This document shows positions 9,084-17,577 of a stretch of 64,000 nucleotides of DNA, piece by piece. A model generated the notes under the pieces. The model was not told where the DNA came from. It was given only the letters and a program-made list of their open reading frames with translations, and ran no database searches. A program made the position numbers and the translations under genes. Origin of the DNA: Cloacimonetes bacterium UBA5284 (GTDB taxonomy: Bacteria > Cloacimonadota > Cloacimonadia > Cloacimonadales > Cloacimonadaceae); NCBI GenBank assembly GCA_002410505.1, contig DHSO01000040.1, positions 1 to 64,000 of the forward strand, written 5' to 3'. Position 1 is the first letter of the stretch. Every line of letters starts with the position of its first letter.

Positions 9084-9914
9084 CTAGATACCTGTGGCAT
9101 AAGCCAGAGTTACCAATGCCATCAGTGCATTGAATAGAATGGCGTAATCATCATGCTGGTACAGGATTGTTTTTCCGTCCAGCCGCTGTGTGCCCGGCAT
9201 CAGAGCCACAACGTCGGTCATGGCAGTGGAGTGAAATTCGATTTTGAGCTTGATGGGAGTCTTAAAGCTATATATGGGCAGGTTTTTGGATGCTAGTGCT
9301 CTTCTGATGGCTTCCCGCAATTCCCGATTCACGCGCGCTAACGAGTAGTTTTTGGCGGCGAATTTTGCCACACCTTCTTTGGTGCAAACATAGCTTATCT
9401 CGGGCAGAGGTGGCTTCAGTTCTGCGCCCAGAGCTTTGTCTCCGGATACCAGGGCCAGGGGAACTCCGTGATATCCGGCATACGCCGCGTTTATCAGAGC
9501 TTCGCTCATGGGCTGTTCATTTATCCAGATATGCTGAATCCGGCTGTTCGAATAAGTATGGTCCATATTGGCCTTCATTGCCCCGGTTCCGGCATGATAA
9601 CCCAAGAGGAACACAATGTCGAAAGAAGCATCGAATCCCGGCATCATATACTCTGGTCTGGGAGAGCCGGATATCAGGCTAATACGTTCGTCACGAGCTG
9701 TTATCTGATAGAATAGATTGTCGCCGTTGCTGTGTGAATCCGCAATGCATATTTCTTCCAAGTCTTGTGCTACCGGACTTTTCAGGATTTCGTCGATTGC
9801 GGTTTCCACATGATCCATCATGCATTTTCGAACGCTGGGGCGATCGATTTTCTCATGTTCCCAGTTAAAGGTTCCGGGAATACCTTCCATGTCCACAGAT
9901 ATGTATATTTTCAT
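9084..9914 (-). CDS. dppA: M55-family D-aminopeptidase (DppA-like)
   Basis: 276 aa, normal for the family. M55 enzymes are zinc peptidases that remove N-terminal D-amino acids, for example in recycling of D-Ala-containing peptides. The metal-binding residues are recognisable in SVDMEGIPG (Asp8, Glu10), DSHSNGDN (His about 61) and LLGYHAGTG (His about 105), followed by the DHTYS block. There is no signal peptide, so it is cytoplasmic. The ATG overlaps the psuG stop by four bases (ATGA), so the two are cotranscribed. Whether the substrate is a D-Ala dipeptide or another peptide cannot be told from sequence. Confidence 0.85.
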   Translation of the reverse strand: MKIYISVDMEGIPGTFNWEHEKIDRPSVRKCMMDHVETAIDEILKSPVAQDLEEICIADSHSNGDNLFYQITARDERISLISGSPRPEYMMPGFDASFDIVFLLGYHAGTGAMKANMDHTYSNSRIQHIWINEQPMSEALINAAYAGYHGVPLALVSGDKALGAELKPPLPEISYVCTKEGVAKFAAKNYSLARVNRELREAIRRALASKNLPIYSFKTPIKLKIEFHSTAMTDVVALMPGTQRLDGKTILYQHDDYAILFNALMALVTLAYATGI

Positions 9915-10840
9915 TTCAACTCCCCGGCAATTTTAGCGGCCAGAATCACATTGTTTTTTAGCAAGGCCAGGTTTGCCGCTACAGATCTATTATCGGTGAT
10001 TTCTGCAAGTCTGGCCAGCAGAAAGGGGGTTAATGCTTTGCCAGAGATTTTGCCTGCATCGCTAATGGCTTGCTGAATACAAGGTTCTATCTCTTCAGCG
10101 GGTATCTCATAATCTTTGGGAATTGGGTTCGCTATCAAGATACCGGAGGAGATGATAGCAAGATTTTGCTGATAAGCATACATCTCTGCCAGTTCGCCCA
10201 GATTGTCTATCCTGCTTACCTTTTGTCCGCTGCCGCGACTGTAAAAACTGGGAAACTCATCGGTCTGCCATCCATACACAGGCACCCCTGAGCTTTCCAG
10301 GCATTCCAGCGTGGCGGGTATATCCAGAATAGCTTTGCATCCCGCGCACACTACTATCACGGGAATACTAGACAAAGCCATGATATCCAGAGAGATATCC
10401 ATGCTGTTTTGCCATCCGCGATGCACGCCTCCAATGCCACCGGTGGCAAATACCTCGATGCCGGCCAAATGAGCCAGATACATCGTGGCAGATACAGTGG
10501 TGCCTCCACTGGATTTTCGGGCGGCGGCGAGCGCGAGATCACGTGAAGCGATCTTTTCCAAAGCTTCGTGGCTCTTCAGTTTTGTCGCCAAAAGCCGGAT
10601 ATCCTCATCTTCCAATCCTATGTGAAACACACCATCTATCGCGCAGATTGTGGCAGGAATTGCTCCATGGTCGCGGGAACAGCTTTCCAGCATGGCAAGA
10701 GCTTCCAGGTTTTCAGGATAGGGCAAACCGTGGGTGATCACGGTGGACTCCAAGGCCAATACAGCTCTATTCTCTGCCAGCGCGTTTTGTACGGAGGCTG
10801 AAATCTTGAGGGGGAGAGCTTGGATAATATCCGGTGTCAT
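9911..10840 (-). CDS. psuG: Pseudouridine-5'-phosphate glycosidase
   Basis: 309 aa, typical length. PsuG reversibly splits pseudouridine 5'-phosphate into uracil and ribose 5-phosphate, part of nucleoside salvage. Family motifs: LALESTVITHGLPYP near residue 30, SSGGTTVSATMYLA, FATGGIGGVHRG, and TDEFPSFYSRGSG. The partner kinase PsuK is not next to it in this window. It is followed immediately (4-base overlap) by the M55 peptidase gene. About 30 bases separate it from the RlpA-like gene upstream. Confidence 0.92.
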   Translation of the reverse strand: MTPDIIQALPLKISASVQNALAENRAVLALESTVITHGLPYPENLEALAMLESCSRDHGAIPATICAIDGVFHIGLEDEDIRLLATKLKSHEALEKIASRDLALAAARKSSGGTTVSATMYLAHLAGIEVFATGGIGGVHRGWQNSMDISLDIMALSSIPVIVVCAGCKAILDIPATLECLESSGVPVYGWQTDEFPSFYSRGSGQKVSRIDNLGELAEMYAYQQNLAIISSGILIANPIPKDYEIPAEEIEPCIQQAISDAGKISGKALTPFLLARLAEITDNRSVAANLALLKNNVILAAKIAGELK

Positions 10841-10872
10841 CGAAAGGCTTCGTAACCGGTAGGGCTTATAAA

Positions 10873-11370
10873 CTAGTTGCTAACCAGTTGATCCTGTGGT
10901 TGTTCGTTTTCGGGGTGGACTATAACCACTTCCACAGGAGCGACCCCGGGCAGGATCAAGCCGATCTCTTTGGCTGCGGCATAGGAGAGATCAATGTCTC
11001 TTCCGCGAGGGAAGGGACCTCTGTCGTTTACGCGCACTTCAACTGATTCACCATTTTGGGGATTTGTAACGATAAGTTTGGTATCAAAGGGGAGGGTTTT
11101 GTGTGCGCAGGTCATTGCATAGTGATCGTAGATTTCACCGCTGGCAGTTCTACGACCGTGGAAATACTTCGCGTAGTAGGAAGCGACCATGGTTTCCGGT
11201 TCAATTCCCGGAGGTTCCTGAGTATGCAGGGAGTCAATCACCAGAGCGGTCTGATCCTGGCTGATTTCTTCGCTGCCGATTCCGGCTACGGAGTCTGCTA
11301 TGACCGGTCCTACCAGGAGGACTTGCAGGCCCAAAAACGTAACCATTATTTTCTTCTTGAATCTCTTCAT
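10873..11370 (-). CDS. RlpA-like double-psi beta-barrel envelope protein
   Basis: 165 aa from the ATG at 11370, preceded by GGAG at good spacing; a longer in-frame start at 11412 lacks this. The N-terminus is basic and hydrophobic (MKRFKKKIMVTFLGLQVLLVG), a signal peptide or anchor. Residues about 60-155 are the RlpA/DPBB domain: VASYYAKYFHGRRTASGE, then NDRGPFPRGRDIDLSYAAAKEIGL. RlpA proteins are septal-ring lipoproteins or peptidoglycan lytic enzymes in some species. No lipobox Cys is visible and there is no SPOR domain, so this is a short version. The catalytic role is not assured. Confidence 0.82.
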   Translation of the reverse strand: MKRFKKKIMVTFLGLQVLLVGPVIADSVAGIGSEEISQDQTALVIDSLHTQEPPGIEPETMVASYYAKYFHGRRTASGEIYDHYAMTCAHKTLPFDTKLIVTNPQNGESVEVRVNDRGPFPRGRDIDLSYAAAKEIGLILPGVAPVEVVIVHPENEQPQDQLVSN

Positions 11371-11628
11371 ATTTCTCCAAAATGAGTTCCTAATCTCATA
11401 TTCGAGAGACATTGATTCGGGCTTGGATATCTGTCAAGAAAAAAATGACAAAATTGATCCTATATTCTTTATTTATAATGCATAAGACTATGCGATAATT
11501 GGGTGGTTTCCGCAGGCTTTTTACCCCTGTTTATGGGAGCACATGGGTAAAATGATCACAAGATAAATGCGGGGAAATGTGAGGCTGAGATGTTGGCAAT
11601 AAAGCGGGGCGATATAGATGCTAAAGTC

Positions 11629-13392
11629 TTAATCAGATAGCTTGTCACTCAGGAATATCCAGCGCTGGAAGGCAGCATCGTGTTCGGAGTTGTATTGCTC
11701 TATCTTTGCGGCTATCTTGCTGTATTCGTCGTGCTTGAGACCGCCGGTACTCAGTTCTTCTTCCAATCTGAGCAGCTCAGCTTCGATCTCTTCGATCTTT
11801 CGCTCCAGCAGATCAAACTCCCGTTGTTCGTTGAAAGACAAGCCTTTGTTTTCCCGTTTTGCTTTGTATATCTTCGGTTTTTCACTTTCGGCTTTTTCCT
11901 CTTCCTGATAGCGTTTTACCAGCAGATAGTCAGAATAGTTTCCCGCGAACTTGCGAATTTTGCCATTTTCGAAGATAAAGAGGTAATCCACGGTGCGATC
12001 CAAGAAATAGCGATCGTGAGATACCACCAAGAGACAGCCTTTGAAGGCATCCAGATAGTCTTCCAAAATTTCCAGACTGGGGATGTCCAGATCGTTTGTG
12101 GGCTCGTCCAGAATTATGAAATTTGCCCCAAACATCAGGGATTTCAGCAGCTGCAAACGCTTGCGTTCGCCTCCGGATAGGGATGAGAGCTTGTGCTGTT
12201 GCATTTTCTTATCAAAGAGAAATCTATTGAGCATCTCTGTGGCAAAAACCTTGCTGCCATCAGCTGTGCGGATGCTTTCTGCATATTGAGCGATGTAGTC
12301 GTATACGCTCAAATTCGGATTCAAATCATCTGCTTCCTGTTTGTAATAGGCAAAATGCGTGTTTACTCCTACCTTGATGCTGCCGAGATCGGGCTTTTCT
12401 TCTCCGGTGATCATGCGCAAGAGTGTGGTCTTGCCACAACCATTGGGACCCAGGATACCGATGCGTTCCAAGGCTTGGAATTGATGATCCACATCCTCGA
12501 ACAAGGTAATGTTGCCGAAGGACTTACTTAGCTTGTGCAATTCCAGAATGGTTCTGCCCAAGCGGTCGGTTTGAAAGGAGATATCCAGTTCCTTATTCGA
12601 GATCAAATAGCTTTTGCTCAGCAGTTCTTTTACCCGGTCCACATGGTTTTTGGGCTTTGTGGCACGAGCCTTAGCTCCGCGGGACAACCAGGCCAATTCC
12701 TTGGATAGCTGTGCCTGCCTGCGGGTTTCCTTACGTTTATTATCCTGATCCCGCAGTATCTTTCCCTTCAGATAGGCACTGTAATTGCCTTCGTAGAAGA
12801 ACAGATCTTTGTGCTCGATATTCAAAATGCGATTGCATACGGCATCCAAAAAATAGCGATCGTGAGTAACAAACATTAGTGCTGTTTTACCGGATATCAA
12901 GGTGTTTTGCAGCCATTCAATGCTGTCCAGATCGAGATGGTTTGTGGGTTCATCCAAGAGCAGCAAGTCCGGTTCCAATGCCAGAGCTTTGGCAAGGTCT
13001 GCTTTGCGGCGCTGACCACCGGAGAGGATGCCCAGTTTGGCGTCGAAGCTATCCATGCCCAAGCGGCTGAGGATCGCCTTGTAGTGATGCTCTTCTTTCA
13101 GAAGATCCTTTCCGGTGGGCAGCACGTGTTGTAGCACAGTGCTATCCGGATCAATCTGTGCGTCCTGTTCCAGGTAGGCAATTCTGAGTCCCTTGCGAGT
13201 AGTGATACTGCCCCGGTTCGCTTTTATAAATCCTGCCACAACTTTTAACAGAGTGCTTTTACCCGATCCGTTTACTCCCAGGATGCCCAGCTTATCTTCG
13301 GCATGCAAACCAAATGACGCAGCTTCGATCACTACTTTGTCACCGAAGGCAACGTGGATATTTTCTGCGGTGAGGATTACTTCGTTTGCCAT
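11629..13392 (-). CDS. uup: ABC-F family ATPase, Uup type
   Basis: 587 aa with two ABC domains and no membrane segments. ABC-F proteins act on ribosomes or, for Uup, also on DNA-transposition phenotypes. First domain: Walker A GVNGSGKST, signature LSGGQRRK. Second: GPNGCGKTT, signature LSGGERKR, and VVSHDRYFLD. The interdomain linker is charged, and the C-terminal 80 residues (from about 510) form a coiled coil (LLERKIEEIEAELLRLEEEL), the Uup hallmark. The start ATG is only 6 bases after the 3' CCA of tRNA-Arg, so its only Shine-Dalgarno-like sequence (AGGGA) lies inside the tRNA acceptor strand. Confidence 0.88.
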   Translation of the reverse strand: MANEVILTAENIHVAFGDKVVIEAASFGLHAEDKLGILGVNGSGKSTLLKVVAGFIKANRGSITTRKGLRIAYLEQDAQIDPDSTVLQHVLPTGKDLLKEEHHYKAILSRLGMDSFDAKLGILSGGQRRKADLAKALALEPDLLLLDEPTNHLDLDSIEWLQNTLISGKTALMFVTHDRYFLDAVCNRILNIEHKDLFFYEGNYSAYLKGKILRDQDNKRKETRRQAQLSKELAWLSRGAKARATKPKNHVDRVKELLSKSYLISNKELDISFQTDRLGRTILELHKLSKSFGNITLFEDVDHQFQALERIGILGPNGCGKTTLLRMITGEEKPDLGSIKVGVNTHFAYYKQEADDLNPNLSVYDYIAQYAESIRTADGSKVFATEMLNRFLFDKKMQQHKLSSLSGGERKRLQLLKSLMFGANFIILDEPTNDLDIPSLEILEDYLDAFKGCLLVVSHDRYFLDRTVDYLFIFENGKIRKFAGNYSDYLLVKRYQEEEKAESEKPKIYKAKRENKGLSFNEQREFDLLERKIEEIEAELLRLEEELSTGGLKHDEYSKIAAKIEQYNSEHDAAFQRWIFLSDKLSD

Positions 13393-13398
13393 AAAAGA

Positions 13399-13475
13399 TG
13401 GCGTCCCTGAGGCGATTCGAACGCCTGACCTTCACCTTCGGAGGGTGCCACTCTATCCAGCTGAGCTACAGGGAC
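13399..13475 (-). tRNA. tRNA-Arg (anticodon CCG), CCA encoded
   Basis: 77 nt with a complete cloverleaf. Acceptor GTCCCTG pairs with CAGGGAC; D stem GCTC/GAGT; anticodon loop CTCCGAA with CCG; T stem AGGCG/CGCCT around TTCGAAT; discriminator G and encoded CCA. The first anticodon-stem pair (G27-A43) is mismatched, the other four pair. It reads CGG codons. It lies between thyX (50 bases upstream) and uup (6 bases downstream) on the same strand. A TTGACA at 13514-13519 could be a -35 box, but no -10 stands at proper spacing, so cotranscription with thyX is possible. Confidence 0.95.
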
Positions 13476-13525
13476 GCAGGATGATAATGTCATAGATTTT
13501 TGCTGTCTGCTTTCTGTCAACAGAT

Positions 13526-14935
13526 TTACTTTAAACAGCTTTTACCGCAAAGCATACGGGATGCATTTGGAGCATATTTCTTTACGATCTCGCAGATCGC
13601 GTTCGACACTTCACGGATCTCCCACTGAGCGTGTTCATCGCTGCGCAGACGGACAAAATGGTATAGCTCTCGGAAATTCATCTTTACGTATATCTTACAG
13701 ATGGAGCCATTTAGCTTCATATAGTTTTGAACTTCTTTGATGCATGGGGGTATCAAATCCGCTAGGGAAATACTCTCTTTGATCAGGCTGTTCCATTTTT
13801 CTTCTCTGCCAATCATGCGGATGGCTTCGGGGATCAAGAAATTACCCGGGTATACACTCTTTTTCAAAATGGTGCATTGACGGTGTCTTTTGAACTGAGC
13901 CCAGCAAGATTCACTCATCGAGAGCTCAAATTCAAAATCCGCCGCTTCGAAAGCACGAGGAACTTTGTGCCAGCTCTTCATGCCGGCAAATACCTGTTGC
14001 CACAGCTGTTCTTTGGATAGCCTGGGCAGACGCCAGATAATCTCCATGTTGTCCTGCCAGGAAAGCTCGCTATCGCCGTAGGTGATGGCTCCCAGGATCT
14101 GGTCATCAGCGTTTTGGGGTGCCGAGATCAGCCTCGCCTTGTTTTCCAGGTCTATCTCCGCCAGCCAGGGTAATTCCTGTTGCAAAAATCCGCTGAATCC
14201 CACTTTGTTCAAATCCACTGTTCCTCTGTATCCATCCGGATCCGTATGCCTTATCAAAGACGGGCAGATGGGCTTTACTTGCTTGATGATCAGCTCTTTG
14301 AGTTCGATAGCTTCTTTGAGGCTGCTGTTTGCCAATCTGCGTAATAGCTGTTCCAGACTGCGAGCATTGATGGTGATTCCCATCTGCGTTTTTGTGGATA
14401 GAGCCAGGATGTAACGGGCATCTTCTTTGGCTAGGCACTCTCTGTCTCTGGGCTTCAATTCGGGTTTGTGAGTACGATAGTATTCGTTCAGGGCATGAAA
14501 ACTGGTTTCATACTCGGCAAACAAGCGATCCATAAGCTCGCAATACTTCTGTTTTAACGCCGGTCTGCGGCTTAGCTCCTTTGGGATCAGATAATCTTTG
14601 CTAAAGGTCACATAGCGCTGAGATTTCTCCGTGAAGGATGCCAGTCGGCTGCGTTGAATGCTCTCGGTAAGCAAACGTGAGACATCGATCAGATCGAGAT
14701 TAAACACAGCATGCTCGGCTATGGAGGCATGTCCCATCTCGTAGATAATGTTTTCATTGGAGTGGCGGGCTTTTTCTATGGCACTCAAGGCTTCTTTGCG
14801 CAAGGCGTCCACACGCTTGTCACTTCGGGAGATGCGGGCATAGGCAGCAGAGATTGCTTCAGGTGTGGCGTTTTGCGCTTTCAAGCCTCTAATCAAGCCG
14901 GCATCAATATTGTATCCTGCAACTATCAGTTTCAT
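13526..14935 (-). CDS. thyX: FAD-dependent thymidylate synthase, two-module form
   Basis: 469 aa, about twice a simple ThyX (around 220-250). ThyX makes dTMP from dUMP using flavin and methylene-tetrahydrofolate. The N-terminal module carries GHASIAEHAVFNLDLIDVSRLL and the signature region RSRLASFTEKSQRYV, close to the RHRxxSxNExSxRY motif with Ser for His. The C-terminal half repeats the plan in degenerate form: FKRHRQCTILKKSVY, and RELYHFVRLRSDEHAQWEIR, which supplies the late dUMP/FAD-binding helices. It ends CGKSCLK. It is followed by tRNA-Arg and preceded by deoC with a 7-base gap. deoC and thyX together form a deoxynucleotide module. No thyA is seen. Confidence 0.88.
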   Translation of the reverse strand: MKLIVAGYNIDAGLIRGLKAQNATPEAISAAYARISRSDKRVDALRKEALSAIEKARHSNENIIYEMGHASIAEHAVFNLDLIDVSRLLTESIQRSRLASFTEKSQRYVTFSKDYLIPKELSRRPALKQKYCELMDRLFAEYETSFHALNEYYRTHKPELKPRDRECLAKEDARYILALSTKTQMGITINARSLEQLLRRLANSSLKEAIELKELIIKQVKPICPSLIRHTDPDGYRGTVDLNKVGFSGFLQQELPWLAEIDLENKARLISAPQNADDQILGAITYGDSELSWQDNMEIIWRLPRLSKEQLWQQVFAGMKSWHKVPRAFEAADFEFELSMSESCWAQFKRHRQCTILKKSVYPGNFLIPEAIRMIGREEKWNSLIKESISLADLIPPCIKEVQNYMKLNGSICKIYVKMNFRELYHFVRLRSDEHAQWEIREVSNAICEIVKKYAPNASRMLCGKSCLK

Positions 14936-14942
14936 ATATGGC

Positions 14943-15716
14943 CTACAACAGTGCGCTTACACTACTGGCACCGATACGGTTCGCACCACTTTCCAAAAGC
15001 AGTTTTGCGCTTTCGGGATTGCGGATGCCTCCGCTGGCTTTTACTCCAAATTTGGGTCCCACGACTTCCCGCATCAAAGCGATGTCTTCGGCTTTGGCTC
15101 CGGCAGTTCCAAATCCGGTAGAAGTCTTTACAAATTTTGCGCCTGCTTTTTTGCTAAACAGACAGCTGATAATAATCTCTTCGCGATCCAGAAAACAAGT
15201 CTCCAATATAACTTTCAGTAGCACCTTTTCTTCCAGACATTGAATGGCCACTGCTTTGATGGTCTCGAGCGCCATATCCCAGTCTTTGCTTTTCAGTGCA
15301 GCGATGTTTTGCACCATGTCCAGTTCGTCCACACCTGCTTCGATTACCGCTTTAGCTTCCTTTTTGACTGCCTTGCGGCTACCTGAGCCCAAGGGAAAGT
15401 TTATCACGGTGCAAGTCTTTACCGGTGCTGTAAGAATCTTGCGTGCCTGAGGGATGAAGTACGAATTGATGCAGACGGAGGCGGTCTTATACTCGTTTGC
15501 CATGGCACAAAGCCGGGCGATGTCGTCTTTATTTGCGTCCGCCTTCAGGATGGTGGCGTCTATCACACTCGCGATTCCGGATTGAGGATCATATAACTCG
15601 TCCGGCTCATCGGCACGGCATTTTGCGCAGTGTAGACAGATCTTGTGAGCTCCACCGCAACGAGCAAGCTCTTCGCCAGGGAAGAATTCTCTGGCTATTT
15701 GTTCAATGCTTTTCAT
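14943..15716 (-). CDS. deoC: Deoxyribose-phosphate aldolase with Cys-rich N-terminus
   Basis: 257 aa. DeoC cleaves 2-deoxyribose 5-phosphate to acetaldehyde and glyceraldehyde 3-phosphate. Catalytic signatures: VDELDMVQN (the conserved Asp), KFVKTSTGF (Schiff-base Lys) and VKASGGIR (second Lys). The barrel begins near residue 50 with VIDATILKADA. Before it is a 45-residue extension with five cysteines and a His: CGGAHKICLHCAKC. The CxxCxxC pattern suggests a metal or cluster site, which bacterial DeoC does not need (inference). Its ATG overlaps the rlmN stop by four bases. Confidence 0.9.
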   Translation of the reverse strand: MKSIEQIAREFFPGEELARCGGAHKICLHCAKCRADEPDELYDPQSGIASVIDATILKADANKDDIARLCAMANEYKTASVCINSYFIPQARKILTAPVKTCTVINFPLGSGSRKAVKKEAKAVIEAGVDELDMVQNIAALKSKDWDMALETIKAVAIQCLEEKVLLKVILETCFLDREEIIISCLFSKKAGAKFVKTSTGFGTAGAKAEDIALMREVVGPKFGVKASGGIRNPESAKLLLESGANRIGASSVSALL

Positions 15717-16744
15717 TCAATTTCTCCTTGATATCCCGCCAATTGACCGCAAGCTCCGTAGATTTCAGCACCGCGGCTACGGCGCAATGTAACTGCCTGA
15801 TTCAGGCTCTGAGCCTTTGCCATAAAGAGATCTATCTCATTCTCGGAAGGGCTGCGATATGGCAATTGTGGAACAGTATTGTAGGGAATAAAGTTTACTT
15901 TGCAAGAAAGATCTCCGGCAAAGCGTCTCAGGGCTTTGATGTCCTCATAGCCCATATTCACTTCGGGGATCATGATGTATTCGAAAGTTACGCGGAAGCT
16001 GGTTTTGCTGAGGTAATAGCGCAGGGCTTCTTTGAGTTCAGACAAAGGATGGCGGCGGTTTACCGGCATTAGGCGATTCCGCTTTTCATCGATGGCGGAA
16101 TTCAGCGATACCGCCAGCTTGGTTCGTATACCGCTATCTGCAAGGCGGATGATTCCTTTGGGGATACCGCAGGTAGAGACAGTGGTTCGGCGAGGGCTAA
16201 ATGCCAGTCCCATCGGAGATTGAATTATGGCCAAACTTTCCAGTACGGTATCCAGATTGTCCATGGGTTCGCCCATGCCCATAAAGACCAGATTGCTAAG
16301 TCGATGAGGAAGAGTGAGGCGTGCAGCCAGCATTATCTGCCCTACGATTTCATGACTATGCAGATTCCGCTTTATGCCCATGGTTCCCGTAGCGCAAAAG
16401 CTGCATCCACGAGCACATCCCACTTGTGACGATACGCACAATGTTCGCTTGTTTTCTGCGGGGATCAGGACCATCTCTATTTTGGAGTCATCTTCCAGCT
16501 TCAAACGGTACTTGGTGGTCTGATCCGGTGCGCAAAAGCTGAGGTCGATTTTTGGCAGCTGCCAACTGTATAATCCAGATATATAGTCTCTGAAGTCTTT
16601 GGGCAGGTTTGTTGCCTCATTGGGATCAAACACCAGCTTTTTGTAGAACCAATCCGCAAACTGTTTGTAGCGAAAGTCGGCAAACTTTCCTTTTAAAGCG
16701 CTTTGGATGGCTTCAGGTTTTTGGGCAAAGATGTTTATTGACAT
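15713..16744 (-). CDS. rlmN: 23S rRNA A2503 / tRNA A37 C2-methyltransferase
   Basis: 343 aa, typical. This radical-SAM enzyme methylates C2 of A2503 in 23S rRNA and A37 in some tRNAs. The 4Fe-4S cluster motif CARGCSFC has its cysteines at residues 110, 114 and 117. MGMGEPMDNLD is the SAM-binding GEP block. ACGQLAG near the C-terminus holds the second catalytic Cys. Its start overlaps the ricT stop by ten bases, and its stop overlaps the deoC start. Confidence 0.95.
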   Translation of the reverse strand: MSINIFAQKPEAIQSALKGKFADFRYKQFADWFYKKLVFDPNEATNLPKDFRDYISGLYSWQLPKIDLSFCAPDQTTKYRLKLEDDSKIEMVLIPAENKRTLCVSSQVGCARGCSFCATGTMGIKRNLHSHEIVGQIMLAARLTLPHRLSNLVFMGMGEPMDNLDTVLESLAIIQSPMGLAFSPRRTTVSTCGIPKGIIRLADSGIRTKLAVSLNSAIDEKRNRLMPVNRRHPLSELKEALRYYLSKTSFRVTFEYIMIPEVNMGYEDIKALRRFAGDLSCKVNFIPYNTVPQLPYRSPSENEIDLFMAKAQSLNQAVTLRRSRGAEIYGACGQLAGYQGEIE

Positions 16745-17577
16745 GTTTCCAGATCAGGGATGCTGATTACACGGAGTTTTGCGTATTCCTTTGGGTCCAG
16801 TTCCACCACATTCTGCTCTTCGGAGCTCAGGTATATCTTTTGTGCCAAAACGTCTATCCGATACACTATGGCGCGGCTATCGCCATATTGCACGCAAGTT
16901 CCGATAATGGGGAAATCTTTGCCTTCTTCCACATAGAAATCCTCCTCGAAATTCAGACAACAGAGTAATCTGCCGCAAGGACCGGAAATCTTGGAGAGAT
17001 TACCTGCCAGATTTTGATCCTTTGCCATCTTGATAGTGACCTGATTGAAACGTTTCAAAAAGCTGGAACAGCAGTATTGATTGCCACACATTCCAAAGCC
17101 TCCCAAACGTTTAGCTTCATCTCTTCCGGTGGTTTGATGCAGCTCGATGCGGGTCTTGAATATGGTGGCAAGTTCACGCACAAAAGCACGAAAATCGATC
17201 CTGCCATCTGCGGTAAAGAAGAAAGTGAGCTTATTGCCATCGAATTGATATACGGTCTCGATCAGCTTCATCTCAAAAGGATAACGCAACAAGAGATCGT
17301 TGAAGGTATTGGATGCTTTTTCCTCGTCGTAGCCTAAGTTGCGCATTTTCTCAAAGTCATCTTCTGTAGCACAACGGCGGATTTTGTATATGCGACCATT
17401 GCTATCCGGGATTTCCTTTTCGTCCCGGGGAACTGCCATATGCACGATCTGAGCGATGTCTTCGCCGCGTTCTACTTCCACTACTATCAAATCTTCGGGT
17501 TGAATGGGCAGTCTATCCGGGTTTTGATAGTAGCCCATGCGTCCCGAGCGAAATTCAACTTCTATATAATCTTGCAT
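16735..17577 (-). CDS. ricT: PSP1-domain protein RicT (YaaT)
   Basis: 280 aa. RicT belongs to the RicAFT complex in Bacillus, an Fe-S-cluster-bearing factor that tunes RNase Y processing and phosphorelay signalling. Homologues are widespread outside Firmicutes, with less certain roles. The conserved cysteines are clear: GMCGNQYCCSSF (about residues 158-168) and GPCGRLLCCLNF (about 197-208). The stop of the upstream GlmU-like gene touches its ATG with no gap (TAAATG). RicA and RicF homologues are not in this window. Confidence 0.88.
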   Translation of the reverse strand: MQDYIEVEFRSGRMGYYQNPDRLPIQPEDLIVVEVERGEDIAQIVHMAVPRDEKEIPDSNGRIYKIRRCATEDDFEKMRNLGYDEEKASNTFNDLLLRYPFEMKLIETVYQFDGNKLTFFFTADGRIDFRAFVRELATIFKTRIELHQTTGRDEAKRLGGFGMCGNQYCCSSFLKRFNQVTIKMAKDQNLAGNLSKISGPCGRLLCCLNFEEDFYVEEGKDFPIIGTCVQYGDSRAIVYRIDVLAQKIYLSSEEQNVVELDPKEYAKLRVISIPDLETCQ

